A stretch of DNA of 34,052 nucleotides, from NCBI GenBank assembly GCA_017408985.1, contig JAFQTO010000029.1, positions 1-34,052 of the forward strand, written 5' to 3'. The first letter of the stretch is position 1, and each line of letters starts with the position of its first letter. Below, one piece after another: positions 8,094 to 16,085 of the stretch. The DNA is from Clostridia bacterium. GTDB taxonomy: Bacteria; Bacillota; Clostridia; Oscillospirales; Butyricicoccaceae. The notes under the pieces were generated by a model that worked only from the letters and a program-made list of their open reading frames with translations, did not search any database and had not been told where the DNA came from. Position numbers and translations under genes: made by a program.

Positions 8094-8500
8094 AGAGGAA
8101 GTCTTTGTTTACAGCATTGGCAGCCTTGGTGTTGGTAGGTACGATTGTGCTTCCTGCATGTCAGCGTGATAAAGCCGAAGACTGTTTCGAACTCGAAAAC
8201 GTGGTCGGTATTACCATTACAGACGGAGACAACGGCGTCAAAACCCTAATAACCGATCAGGATGATTTGCAGTGGTGTATTTCGAAGCTCGGTACGGTAA
8301 AATACTCCCGCAAGGTAAACGGTGGAGGCGAAAAAAGTGGATTTACGTGGAGCATAACCATTGAATACGCAGATAGAGCGGTGGTCTTTACATACAAAGG
8401 AGACCGATTGGAAAGCAACAGTTCGGCTTACATCCTATGCGACGGGTCTGCCGAAATACTCCAAGAGATAATCACCAAATATGCAAGTCAGGATTCATAA
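8090..8500 (+). CDS. Small lipoprotein of unknown function
   Basis: A 136-residue lipoprotein with a TTG start overlapping the preceding TGA stop (TTGA). A GGAGG ribosome binding site lies 7 bases upstream, so it is translationally coupled to the C39-like gene. The signal peptide ends at a VLPAC lipobox (Cys24). The mature domain of about 110 residues is predicted mostly beta, with alternating strands (VVGITITDGDNGVKTLITD, WSITIEYADRAVVFTYKGD). No family is recognised. It is intact even though its neighbour is broken, and the pair may have worked together on the cell surface. A shared terminator follows. Confidence 0.78.
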   Translation: MKRKSLFTALAALVLVGTIVLPACQRDKAEDCFELENVVGITITDGDNGVKTLITDQDDLQWCISKLGTVKYSRKVNGGGEKSGFTWSITIEYADRAVVFTYKGDRLESNSSAYILCDGSAEILQEIITKYASQDS

Positions 8501-8516
8501 GTAAAGCATTATATAA

Positions 8517-8567
8517 AAAAACAGCGTCGACGGCAACCCATTACGGGATCGCTGTCGACGCTGTTTT
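8517..8567. terminator. Bidirectional terminator between convergent genes
   Basis: The arms AAAACAGCGTCGAC and GTCGACGCTGTTTT pair over about 14 bp, plus an inner GC pair, with A-runs before and T-runs after. It serves both the plus-strand lipoprotein gene (stop at 8500) and the minus-strand methylaspartate operon (stop at 8591). Confidence 0.88.
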
Positions 8568-8590
8568 ATCGGTTATTTTGAGGTTTAAGC

Positions 8591-9844
8591 TTACTTAGCT
8601 GCCTTGGCTGCGCGGATAGCCAGGATGCGCTGCATCTCGTTGTAAACGATCATGAAGCCTTCGTCAACACCCATACCGGGCTTTGCCAGGATCTGTACGG
8701 GCTGGGTAGCCATAGCGCAGTTTACGCAGACCTGAGCACTTCTGTCGGTCTCGTTGCAGGTACCGCCCTGGTATGCGCCGATGCCCTTCTCCTTGCAGTA
8801 GAGAACAGCTTCGATGGTGTTGTTGACACCGCCCAGGTCGGGAGTCTTGATCTGAACCATATGGCCTGCCTTTGCGTCGGCAAACAGCTTGATGTCCTCG
8901 AGGGTGTTGCACCACTCGTCAGCAACCAGCTCAACGTCGCAGCCGCGCTCGTCCAGTTCCTTTGTCAGAGCGGACAGAGCCTCGATCTGAGCCTCACGGG
9001 TGCTGTCGCAGTCCATGGGGCCTTCGATGCGGAGGTGGAAGGGCTTTGCGATCTTGCCCAGCTCTTCGATGTAGTCAGCCATTACCTTGTAGTTGTTGTT
9101 GCCGAATGCAGCGCCGATGGTGCCGTAAACGTCAATGTGCAGAACGGGGTTGTAGCTCTCGTCGATTCTCTTGGAGAGGATACGGTCACGGAGCCATGCA
9201 ACGTACTCAGCCAGCTTCTCACCCTTGGTGCCCAGCTTGGTTTCTACGTTGTTGATCAGAGCGTGGGGCAGAACCTGTGCGCCCTTGATGATCATCTTGT
9301 CGGAGTTGTCGTAACGGTCGTCACCGGACTGGGTGAAGATGTCGATGGGCTTGTCGGAAACGGTGCAGCCGTACTCGTCTGCAACGACTTCGCACATCAG
9401 TCTGCCGGTTGCCTTTGCAACTGCATCCAGCAGAGCCTGGGACAGGCCGTAGCGGATAGCGGTGTGGAGGCGCTTGCCGTCAACGGTGATAGCTTCCATA
9501 AAAGCTGCCAGCTCGCGGAAATTGTCAGCTTCCTTGCCGATGAGCTTGGGAGCGATCTCCTTCTCGATAACGGGGATAAAGTCCTTTGCAAGGAACAGAG
9601 GATCACGTCCGCCTGCACCGGAGTACTGAACTGCTGCGCAGTCGCCGTATGCAACCTGACCGTCCTCGAGGATGATCATAACGGAGATGGACTCACCTGC
9701 CTGACGGACAGAGGTAAAGCCGTCGGTTACGGGAGCGCCGATGTAGAAAACGCCGTCGTGGCCTGCGCCCTTCTTGATAGCGCGCTGATCGTCAAAATAG
9801 AAGCCGGTACGTCCGCCGGAGCATACAATATTAGCTATTTTCAT
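8591..9844 (-). CDS. mal: Methylaspartate ammonia-lyase
   Basis: A 417-residue enolase-superfamily enzyme (EC 4.3.1.2) that removes ammonia from (2S,3S)-3-methylaspartate to give mesaconate, the second step of clostridial glutamate fermentation. The known active-site pattern is present: His194 (LPHALINN), metal ligands Asp238 (LHIDVYG), Glu274 (RIEGP) and Asp309 (VADEW), then Gln331 and catalytic Lys333 (QIKTPDLGG), and Cys363 (GGTCNETD). These match the Clostridium tetanomorphum enzyme with a one- to two-residue offset toward the C-terminus. The start has AAAGGAG at good spacing. It is the last gene of the mutase operon, 44 bases after glmE. Confidence 0.97.
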   Translation of the reverse strand: MKIANIVCSGGRTGFYFDDQRAIKKGAGHDGVFYIGAPVTDGFTSVRQAGESISVMIILEDGQVAYGDCAAVQYSGAGGRDPLFLAKDFIPVIEKEIAPKLIGKEADNFRELAAFMEAITVDGKRLHTAIRYGLSQALLDAVAKATGRLMCEVVADEYGCTVSDKPIDIFTQSGDDRYDNSDKMIIKGAQVLPHALINNVETKLGTKGEKLAEYVAWLRDRILSKRIDESYNPVLHIDVYGTIGAAFGNNNYKVMADYIEELGKIAKPFHLRIEGPMDCDSTREAQIEALSALTKELDERGCDVELVADEWCNTLEDIKLFADAKAGHMVQIKTPDLGGVNNTIEAVLYCKEKGIGAYQGGTCNETDRSAQVCVNCAMATQPVQILAKPGMGVDEGFMIVYNEMQRILAIRAAKAAK

Positions 9845-9888
9845 CTTGAAAAACTCCTTTATTTTTATTAGTTGTTAACGTGATTGAC

Positions 9889-11343
9889 TCAGATGTTCTT
9901 GGGACGGCCTACCAGTCTGCCCTTGCCGATTGCGTAAACGTCGTCAATGACCATCTGGAAGGATGCGTCTCTCTTCTCGGCCTTTGCACGCTCTGCGATC
10001 TTGCCTGCGTGGAAGTCCTTGAGTTCCTTGCTAAAGGGCAGGTTACCGGTGTTGAGGATACGGACTGCGCCGTCGTTGTCACGGCAGGGCAGCATGAGAC
10101 CTGCGTTTGCACGGCAGGGTGCGAAGGGAACGTCCAGAACGCCTGCTTCTACACCGCGGCATACGCCCACAGCGATGTCGCCGGAGCCCAGCTCGAAGCA
10201 CTTGTCAACGATAGCGCGGGTCTCCTCACTGATGATGGCGATCTCGGTGTCGAGACGGACATCCTTGAACTCCTGATCGGCCATCATATTGACGACCTGC
10301 TTGGTGCAGCGCATACCCTCTGCGTTAGCTTCCATGGTGGGGATACCTACTGCCTCGTGGGGGCTCTTGACGATGACCTTGGTAGCCTTGGACAGAGCTG
10401 CGATGAGGGAGCCGGTGGAGATAACGCCGAATGCCTTTGCTTCGTCTGCGGGGAAGCCGCCCATCCACTGATGGAGAACGGTGGTGACAACTACGTCTTT
10501 GTAGCCGTACTTTGCCATATACTCATCGGTCAGAGACTGCAGGGAGCGGATAGCTGCGATGTCCTGAACAAGGTTGCCGCACTGGCCGTAGCCGACGGTG
10601 ATGTTCTTGACACCCTGCTCAGCTGCCAGCAGAGCCTCGATGATAGCTGCTGCGTGGGAGATACAGGGAGGTACCAGAGTACCGGTGAGGGGGCCGTAGG
10701 GCTCACGGTTGATGGATACGCCCATTTCCTCGTACAGACCGGTCAGACGGTCAACGTACTGCCAGTCGCGGATGGTGCGCTCCATGGGAACGTTCTTGCA
10801 GTAGGGCAGGTTGTAGGAGATACCGCCGCCCTCGTAGGAAGTGAAGCCGCCTGCGTAGGTGATCTCGGTCAGCAGACGAGCGTCGGGAGTACCGTGACGT
10901 ACCTGCAGAGGAGTGTTGACACTCTCAACTACCTGACGGCACTTTGCAACACCGTGGTTGACTGCGGGGAAGCCGTTGAGCATTGCTCTGCCCAGACGGA
11001 TGGACTCCTGGATGCCGTTCTCAGCTTCGGCATAGCGGTTCTGACGGGTATAAGAGTCGATGGTGGAGGGCAGCAGGTCTGCCTCGCCCTTCTCCTCGAG
11101 GAAGCGCATCAGCTTGATGTGCTCTTCGACAACGGGAACGCCTGCACGGGGCTGGATCAGGGTGCGGCCTTCGTTCTTGGCCTTGATCAGCTTGTCGCCG
11201 AAGCGGCGCTCCTGGGGGATAGCCTTCTGATATGCAACTGCCTCTTCAAGGTTAACATCCTTACCGGTGGGCCACTGTGCCAGAACTTCCTGGCGCTGAC
11301 GGGCAAACTCGGCTTCGGGGATACGTTTATTCTGTAAATCCAT
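9889..11343 (-). CDS. glmE: Methylaspartate (glutamate) mutase epsilon subunit
   Basis: The 484-residue TIM-barrel subunit of adenosylcobalamin-dependent glutamate mutase (EC 5.4.99.1), which converts L-glutamate to (2S,3S)-3-methylaspartate. The frame opens with TTG at 11352, but that codon is almost on top of the AAGGAG site. The ATG at 11343 is properly spaced and makes the residue numbering agree with the clostridial enzyme. The arginine claw is Arg66, Arg100 and Arg149, with His150, Glu171, Tyr177, Tyr181, His291 and Lys326 also in place. Every substrate- and radical-contact residue I recall is present, so it should be active. It overlaps the end of mutL by 17 bases. Confidence 0.97.
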   Translation of the reverse strand: MDLQNKRIPEAEFARQRQEVLAQWPTGKDVNLEEAVAYQKAIPQERRFGDKLIKAKNEGRTLIQPRAGVPVVEEHIKLMRFLEEKGEADLLPSTIDSYTRQNRYAEAENGIQESIRLGRAMLNGFPAVNHGVAKCRQVVESVNTPLQVRHGTPDARLLTEITYAGGFTSYEGGGISYNLPYCKNVPMERTIRDWQYVDRLTGLYEEMGVSINREPYGPLTGTLVPPCISHAAAIIEALLAAEQGVKNITVGYGQCGNLVQDIAAIRSLQSLTDEYMAKYGYKDVVVTTVLHQWMGGFPADEAKAFGVISTGSLIAALSKATKVIVKSPHEAVGIPTMEANAEGMRCTKQVVNMMADQEFKDVRLDTEIAIISEETRAIVDKCFELGSGDIAVGVCRGVEAGVLDVPFAPCRANAGLMLPCRDNDGAVRILNTGNLPFSKELKDFHAGKIAERAKAEKRDASFQMVIDDVYAIGKGRLVGRPKNI

Positions 11344-12718
11344 TCTTCTCAAGCTCCTTCTTCATAATTCGTAAAGCCGCTGCGGGGTAGTGAACAGACA
11401 GAAGACCCATCGCGGCCAGGATGTATTTTCTGTCCACCCATACGTCTGCTTCCTTGGGACGCAGGGATTCGGGATGCATCGGACTGTAAAGCGCGTGCTG
11501 TGCGATATTGGCTGCATCGGGATTGTGGATGATGCTGCCGCCCGTGACGATGATCTGCTTGACACCGGAGAGATCCTTGCCCGACTGGACAAAGGTCTGA
11601 CCCATCATGGTGTAGGTCTCCTCCATAGTGCCCGCGTGCCGCATAACAGCCGTTTCCACCGCCAGCGATGCCAGCGCGTAGTCAAGCCGTCTCAGCTCCG
11701 TATCGTCGCCGGGAAGTGTCTCGGTGTTGCTGCCCAGATAGTCGATAAGCTGCTGTGCCCTCCGGGGAGTCAGTCCCGAAAGGGAGGCAACTCTGCCTAT
11801 TCCCGCCGCCTCCACGATACCGTGTATGCTGTAGCGCATTCCGATGTCGCCTTCGACCGTGCGTTTGGAATAAGGCTCGGGCAGGCCCTTGAATACCGTG
11901 TTGGCGGCTCTGGGCATACCGTCTGCGATAGAGTAGATGTCGGTGGTGGCACCGCCCACGTCTACCGCGATAAGATCGCCGATGCCGACTTCGCCCTCGG
12001 TGCCCTGCGCAAGCAGGTTCATAGCCTGAAGCACGGCGGAGGGGGTGGGCATCATAATGTCGCTGAGCAGGGAGTTGACCTTACTGAGGCCCTTTGCCAA
12101 CACGATGCGGTTAAGAAAGATATCTCTGATCTGCTTCTGTGTAGGTGCGATGTTCAGCACGCCGAACTTGGGCATCACGTTTTCGCAAACGTAGACCTCG
12201 CAGCCCTCAAGCAGTCTTTTGCACTGTCTGGCAACGCTGCGGTTGCCTGCTATTACTACGGGGAATGCGGGTTTCATCTCCGAGAGCATCTTGGCGTTGT
12301 GCAGTATGCACTCGCTGTTGCCGCCGTCGGTGCCGCCCACCAGAAGCAGGATGTCGGGTCTCAGGCTCTCGATATCCTCGATATCATCCTCGGTGAGCTG
12401 GAAGGAATAAACCCCAACCACCTTGGCGCCTGCGCCTAACGATGCCAGCCTTGCCGCCTCAGAAGTCAGCTCGGGGACCAGACCGGACGTTACCATCCGC
12501 AGTCCTCCCGCCGCCGAGGAGCAGGCAAAGGTCTCCGCATAGTCGAGCTTGCCGACCTTTTCTTCCAGAAGGGCAAGACCCTTGTTAAGACCGTCGTTGA
12601 TGTCGGTCTGTACCGTAGTATAGGATGCTGCCGTGCCCAGCAGCTCCTCGCTGTCAATATCGACAGCCGTGAGCTTGGTATATGTGCTTCCGAAATCTAT
12701 CAGAAGAACAGGCTTCAT
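11327..12718 (-). CDS. glmL: MutL/GlmL, glutamate mutase reactivation ATPase
   Basis: A 463-residue ASKHA-fold (actin/Hsp70-like) protein of the MutL/GlmL family, encoded between the two mutase subunits as in C. tetanomorphum. Such proteins are thought to protect or reactivate the B12 enzyme by exchanging damaged cofactor. The nucleotide-binding blocks are visible: phosphate 1 ([15 protein letters not shown]), phosphate 2 ([14 protein letters not shown]) and the adenosine motif ([12 protein letters not shown]). It starts 14 bases after glmS and overlaps glmE, so the stoichiometry is translationally linked. This is unrelated to the DNA mismatch protein MutL. Confidence 0.93.
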   Translation of the reverse strand: MKPVLLIDFGSTYTKLTAVDIDSEELLGTAASYTTVQTDINDGLNKGLALLEEKVGKLDYAETFACSSAAGGLRMVTSGLVPELTSEAARLASLGAGAKVVGVYSFQLTEDDIEDIESLRPDILLLVGGTDGGNSECILHNAKMLSEMKPAFPVVIAGNRSVARQCKRLLEGCEVYVCENVMPKFGVLNIAPTQKQIRDIFLNRIVLAKGLSKVNSLLSDIMMPTPSAVLQAMNLLAQGTEGEVGIGDLIAVDVGGATTDIYSIADGMPRAANTVFKGLPEPYSKRTVEGDIGMRYSIHGIVEAAGIGRVASLSGLTPRRAQQLIDYLGSNTETLPGDDTELRRLDYALASLAVETAVMRHAGTMEETYTMMGQTFVQSGKDLSGVKQIIVTGGSIIHNPDAANIAQHALYSPMHPESLRPKEADVWVDRKYILAAMGLLSVHYPAAALRIMKKELEKNGFTE

Positions 12719-12732
12719 ACCCTTTCGCCCTC

Positions 12733-13149
12733 TCAGTCAAGCAGTTCGTGCAGAGCAGCGATGGTAACAGCAGGGTCTGTGCCGGGGCCGAATGCTCTGT
12801 CAAAGCCCATAGCCTTGAAGCGCTTCTCGACCTCATTGAAGTCCTGCTTGCCGATAACGATGTTGCCGCCTACCAGCAGGGGGATATCCTTGAGGCCTGC
12901 CTCGTTGCACTTTTCGCGCATACCCTGGCAGTCAAGCTCGCCCTGACCGTAGAGAGAAGAAATAACGATTGCGTCTGCGTTGGACTCGATCGCTGCAGCA
13001 ATGTACTCCTCCTGAGAAACCATAACGCCCAGGTTTACAACCTCAAAGCCGGCTTCTGTAAAGGAATGGTACAGAATAGTGTTGCCTACAGCGTGTACAT
13101 CGGCACCGATAACACCGATGACAATTACTTTCTTGCGGTTTTCCTCCAT
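12733..13149 (-). CDS. glmS: Methylaspartate mutase sigma (B12-binding) subunit
   Basis: A 138-residue Rossmann-like cobalamin-binding subunit of glutamate mutase. The base-off/His-on motif D-x-H-x-x-G is present (GADVHAVGN, Asp17 and His19), with the supporting loops SSLYGQGE and [12 protein letters not shown] at 13158 opens the frame but lies inside the ribosome binding site. The ATG at 13149 is 8 bases after GAGG and gives the usual length of about 137 residues. It is the first gene of the operon. This glmS is not the glucosamine-6-phosphate synthase gene, and no ribozyme is seen upstream. Confidence 0.97.
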   Translation of the reverse strand: MEENRKKVIVIGVIGADVHAVGNTILYHSFTEAGFEVVNLGVMVSQEEYIAAAIESNADAIVISSLYGQGELDCQGMREKCNEAGLKDIPLLVGGNIVIGKQDFNEVEKRFKAMGFDRAFGPGTDPAVTIAALHELLD

Positions 13150-13174
13150 TTTGTACACCTCAAAAATCAGTATG

Positions 13175-13196
13175 TTACCCCAGTACCCCAGGGTAA
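13175..13196. promoter_or_regulatory. Dyad in the mutase operon leader
   Basis: TTACCC and GGGTAA (13175-13180 and 13191-13196) form an inverted repeat with a 10-base gap that contains a further ACCCCA repeat. It lies between the predicted transcription start and the glmS ATG. It may be a GntR operator or an RNA hairpin. Confidence 0.4.
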
Positions 13197-13203
13197 TTGT
13201 TAT

Positions 13204-13240
13204 GTACTTATATACTACAATGAACTCCCCCTCAAGTCAA
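13204..13240 (-). promoter_or_regulatory. Promoter of the methylaspartate operon, with -10 dyad
   Basis: On the minus strand: TTGACT (13240-13235), a 17-base spacer and TAGTAT (13217-13212). The -10 overlaps an imperfect dyad GTAnT-N5-AnTAC (13204-13218), whose GT...AC ends resemble GntR-family operators. The divergent GntR gene makes autoregulation and operon control plausible, by inference. Confidence 0.6.
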
Positions 13241-13271
13241 GGGCTTTTTGCCCCAAAAGGGCGAAAAACTC

Positions 13272-13300
13272 TTGACATTTATAGAACAATTCGTTATATT
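13272..13300 (+). promoter_or_regulatory. Promoter of the GntR regulator
   Basis: A consensus TTGACA (13272-13277), a 17-base spacer and TATATT (13295-13300), about 30 bases before the TTG start. Confidence 0.78.
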
Positions 13301-13331
13301 GTTATATATCAATCTGCCGAGGTGACTCATT

Positions 13332-14315
13332 TTGAAGGATTTGTATCACATAGACCCCACTCTTGACATACCCATATACAGACAGCTGGCAGACTCGGTG
13401 CGCTCGGCTGTCAAGAGCGGAAAAATGCCCGTCGGCACCCGTCTGCCCACCGTCAGGGAGCTTGCCGATATGCTGCAGATAGCCCAGGGCACGGTCAAGC
13501 GCGCCTACGACCGTCTGGAGCAGGACGGGCTGATACAAAAGACCCAGGGCAGGGGCACCTTCGTCAGTTATTCCCCATCACCCGTCACCAGCCGCAAGGA
13601 CCGCGCCCTTGCCGCCATAGACAGCGCGCTGCGGGAGATGGAGGATATGGGATTTTCGCTCAGCGAGATCAATATATTCCTCAACCTCAAGCTGCGGGAG
13701 CTGGCGTCTTTGCAGGACAATATCAAGATAGCCATAGTTGAGTGCAACCGCGAGATACTTGACCAGCTGCAGCAGCAGCTTTGCAAGCTGGAGCGGATAG
13801 ACCTGTATACCACTCTGCTCAGCGAGGCGCAGGCTTATCCCTACCCGCTCAGCGAGGATATGGACATCATTGTTACCACACAGACCCACTCGGAAGAGCT
13901 GGAGACTCTTGTGCAGGACAGCCGCAAGGTGGCAAAAATAGCCCTGCGTCTGTCCAGCAAGTCGGTCAAGCAGATAGTCAAGCTTGAACCGGGCGAAAAG
14001 GCAGGTATCCTCTGCGTCAGCGAGCGGTTCGGCAGTCTTATCCGTCAGGCCTGCCTGTCGTTCACCGACAACGTCACCCTTTCCGAGCCTGCGGTGCTGT
14101 CCGACAATCTGCTGCTGGAGAAATTTCTCGCTGACAAAACGGCGCTGCTGCTTCCCGACGGCTACGAGCGCTACTGCTCCAACGACGCTATGTGGCAGCT
14201 GCAGAAGTTTGCGCGCACGGGCAAACTCATCCCCTGCCACTACAAGATAGACGAGGGCTCGTTTATGTATCTGGAGGAGAAGATAGACAGACTGATCGAG
14301 CAAAAGAGCATATAA
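13332..14315 (+). CDS. GntR-family transcriptional regulator
   Basis: A 327-residue regulator divergent from the mutase operon. Residues about 10-78 are a typical GntR winged helix (PIYRQLADSVRSAVKSGKMP, TRLPTVRELADMLQ, TVKRAYDRLEQDGLI, GRGTFV). A coiled-coil-like stretch follows (about 95-160), then an alpha/beta domain of about 165 residues that is not a recognisable FCD, UTRA or aminotransferase domain. It may sense a pathway metabolite such as glutamate or mesaconate, but this is inference. The TTG start at 13332 has GAGGTG seven bases upstream and MKDLYHIDP as the expected N-terminus. Confidence 0.88.
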   Translation: MKDLYHIDPTLDIPIYRQLADSVRSAVKSGKMPVGTRLPTVRELADMLQIAQGTVKRAYDRLEQDGLIQKTQGRGTFVSYSPSPVTSRKDRALAAIDSALREMEDMGFSLSEINIFLNLKLRELASLQDNIKIAIVECNREILDQLQQQLCKLERIDLYTTLLSEAQAYPYPLSEDMDIIVTTQTHSEELETLVQDSRKVAKIALRLSSKSVKQIVKLEPGEKAGILCVSERFGSLIRQACLSFTDNVTLSEPAVLSDNLLLEKFLADKTALLLPDGYERYCSNDAMWQLQKFARTGKLIPCHYKIDEGSFMYLEEKIDRLIEQKSI

Positions 14316-14417
14316 GCCCGTCGGCTGCGCCTGCGGGCAATGATATCTGCCTTGCGGCACGGATAAAGAAACAAGGCCTGCTTCGGATTTACGTAATCCC
14401 CATAACGAAGATTTAAG

Positions 14418-14465
14418 AAAAAGCACTTATGATAACGATCAAAATCGTTCGCCATAAGTGCTTTT
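14418..14465. terminator. Bidirectional terminator after gntR
   Basis: Outer arms AAAAAGCACTTATG and CATAAGTGCTTTT, plus an inner ACGAT/ATCGT stem, give a long hairpin ending in T's on the plus strand and preceded by A's. It lies about 100 bases past the gntR stop. Confidence 0.82.
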
Positions 14466-14497
14466 ATGCTGCTTTGTTATATCTCCCGACGGTTGCG

Positions 14498-14638
14498 GTG
14501 AAGTTTTCGCTGACGCGAAAGTGAAGTTGCCGTGCAGTGAAGTTCGTGCGATAGCACGAGTGAAGTTAAGTTGCCCACTTTGCCGCAGGCAAAACTTTAC
14601 TATCCGCAGGATAACTTCACTCGCATAGCAAACTTCAC
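14498..14638. repeat. Palindromic ladder of GTGAAGTT units and mini-hairpins
   Basis: GTGAAGTT occurs at 14498, 14521, 14537 and 14560. Its reverse complement (AACTTCAC, one copy AACTTTAC) then occurs at 14593, 14613 and 14631, so the block is a large inverted repeat. Between units lie different small hairpins such as TTCGCtgaCGCGAA-like, CGTGCgataGCACG and TTGCCgcaGGCAA. No gene is supported here. Together with the flanking hairpins it fills most of the gap between gntR and the exchanger gene. Confidence 0.75.
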
Positions 14639-14662
14639 TTGCACCAAGGGGCAAACTTAGTT

Positions 14663-14703
14663 AATGGGCACGCCTGAAAACTGCGTTTTCGGGTGTGCCC
14701 ATT
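14663..14703. terminator. Terminator-like hairpin after the exchanger gene
   Basis: AATGGGCAC and GTGCCCATT (14663-14671 with 14695-14703) enclose a further GAAAAC/GTTTTC stem around a 3-base loop. It lies about 40 bases past the stop of the minus-strand exchanger gene. The T-run is better on the plus strand. Confidence 0.65.
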
Positions 14704-14741
14704 TTGAAGCAGGTCTTTTGTTTTACCTATATGTTATATAA

Positions 14742-15899
14742 TTACAGGCCGACGATAAGGGGCAAAAACTGGCAGGCCAGAACCACGAATATCAGCGCTA
14801 CGGGGTAGGTTGCGGCATAAGAGATGGCAACCGCCTCCGACTTGGTCATTGTGATAAGTGTGCCCAGAGCAGGTGTGGAGGTCATACCGCCGCAGATGGA
14901 GCCCAGAGAGGTCAGCACGTCGATCTTGAAGATCTTGCGTGCCAGGATATAGCCGATGACCATAGGAACAACGGTCATCAGAGCGCCCAGCAGGAACAGG
15001 ATAACGCCCTGATCCTTGAGGACTTCAACGAAGCCCTTGCCCGCCTGAGTGCCTGCGCCCATAAGGAACAGAGCCAGACCGACCTCACGCATAACTTCCA
15101 GCGTGGACTTCTTGACCGAGATGGAGATATTGCCGATCCTGCCGAAGTGACCGAAAATAAGACCTGCCAGCAGGGGGCCGCCGGAGGTGCCCAGAGAGAA
15201 GCTTGCGCCGCCGGGCAGGGGGATGGTGATCTCAGCGATAAGCATACCCACGATAACAGCCAGAGCAAAGGGCAGCATACCGAACTCGTCAAGGCTGCGG
15301 GCTTCCTTTCTCTGCTTGAGGGGAGATGCCGCCTCTTCCTGCTGAGAAACAGCGGCAAGACGCTCACGCTCGGCGTCGATATCTATCTTGAGGAATTTGG
15401 GGATAAGCTGAACGAACAGAACAACGCCCACAACGCCGAAGGGATAGGCGATGCCGTAACCGATGGATGCCATATCGCTGCCCGTTGCTTCTATAGCGGC
15501 AGCCAGACCGGGGGTGGAAGTCAGAGCGCCCGACATCATACCTACGGCAAGGTCAACCGAGATGCCGCCCAGCTTGACAACGGCCAGACAGGTCAGCGCA
15601 CCCGTGCAGATGATAACGATACCCAGAATGATGAAGGACATAGCCTTTTTCTTAAAATTGCGGAAGAACTTGGGGCCTGCGATAAAGCCGACGGCGGTAA
15701 CGAACGCCACCAGACCTACGTTGCGGATGATGGAGGGAACTTCCAGATTGAAGTGACCGAATACCAGCGCAACCAGCAGAACGCCCGAGGTGCCCAGAGA
15801 CAGGCCCTTGATGGTGATACTGCCCAGCGCATAGCCCAGAACGGCTATCAGGAACATTATTACCAGAGGCTGTTCAATAAAGCTCTTGAAAAAATCCAT
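14742..15899 (-). CDS. AspT/YidE-family exchanger (Asp-Al_Ex domains)
   Basis: A 385-residue membrane transporter of the aspartate:alanine exchanger (AAE) superfamily. Two homologous halves, each about five helices, carry the repeated signatures SGALTSTPGLAAA (first half) and GGMTSTPALGTL (second half). The loop between them is short and charged. The paired RCK_C domains of AspT and YidE-type members (about 550 residues) are missing, so this is a minimal version. Beside the glutamate-fermenting operon it probably takes up or exchanges an acidic amino acid or dicarboxylate; the substrate is inferred. The start has AAAGGAG, and a promoter flanked by a 9-bp inverted repeat lies upstream. Confidence 0.85.
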   Translation of the reverse strand: MDFFKSFIEQPLVIMFLIAVLGYALGSITIKGLSLGTSGVLLVALVFGHFNLEVPSIIRNVGLVAFVTAVGFIAGPKFFRNFKKKAMSFIILGIVIICTGALTCLAVVKLGGISVDLAVGMMSGALTSTPGLAAAIEATGSDMASIGYGIAYPFGVVGVVLFVQLIPKFLKIDIDAERERLAAVSQQEEAASPLKQRKEARSLDEFGMLPFALAVIVGMLIAEITIPLPGGASFSLGTSGGPLLAGLIFGHFGRIGNISISVKKSTLEVMREVGLALFLMGAGTQAGKGFVEVLKDQGVILFLLGALMTVVPMVIGYILARKIFKIDVLTSLGSICGGMTSTPALGTLITMTKSEAVAISYAATYPVALIFVVLACQFLPLIVGL

Positions 15900-15934
15900 A
15901 CCGTTTATCTCCTTTATGACCCCTGAGGGCCGTT

Positions 15935-15989
15935 TTGTCCGTTAAGAGGATATCACACCTTTCTCCGCTTGTCAATGAAGAACGGACAA
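15935..15989 (-). promoter_or_regulatory. Exchanger promoter bracketed by a 9-bp inverted repeat
   Basis: On the minus strand: TTGACA (15975-15970), a 17-base spacer and TATCCT (15952-15947). Perfect inverted arms TTGTCCGTT (15935-15943) and AACGGACAA (15981-15989) flank the promoter, one just downstream of -10 and one just upstream of -35, which suggests an operator pair. Confidence 0.6.
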
Positions 15990-16023
15990 TATTTGCCGCC
16001 GCCAAAGTCTCATAACGGCATAG

Positions 16024-16053
16024 AGGGTGCGCCGCAGTCAAGCGACGCACCCT
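16024..16053. terminator. GC-rich hairpin after htrA
   Basis: AGGGTGCGCCGC and GCGACGCACCCT pair with one mismatch around a 6-base loop, about 30 bases after the HtrA stop. The minus side lacks a T-run, so termination may be weak. Confidence 0.5.
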
Positions 16054-16085
16054 CCGTGCTATATGAATATGTGTTCCGCGCTTAT

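Noticed and set aside
9880-11337. 485-codon plus-strand frame opposite glmE
   Set aside because: The minus strand has every active-site residue of glutamate mutase; the plus frame is a shadow.
12733-13260. glmS ribozyme or B12 riboswitch before the mutase operon
   Set aside because: The gene is the mutase B12 subunit, not glucosamine-6-phosphate synthase, and the short leader has no B12-box-like sequence or room for a cobalamin riboswitch.
14498-14638. CRISPR array
   Set aside because: The repeat core is only 8 bases, switches orientation, and the intervening sequences are hairpins rather than unique spacers; no cas genes are present.
14439-14654. Short minus-strand frame in the GTGAAGTT ladder
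   Set aside because: It is made of the repeat itself and lacks a ribosome binding site; such frames are a known artefact of hairpin repeats.
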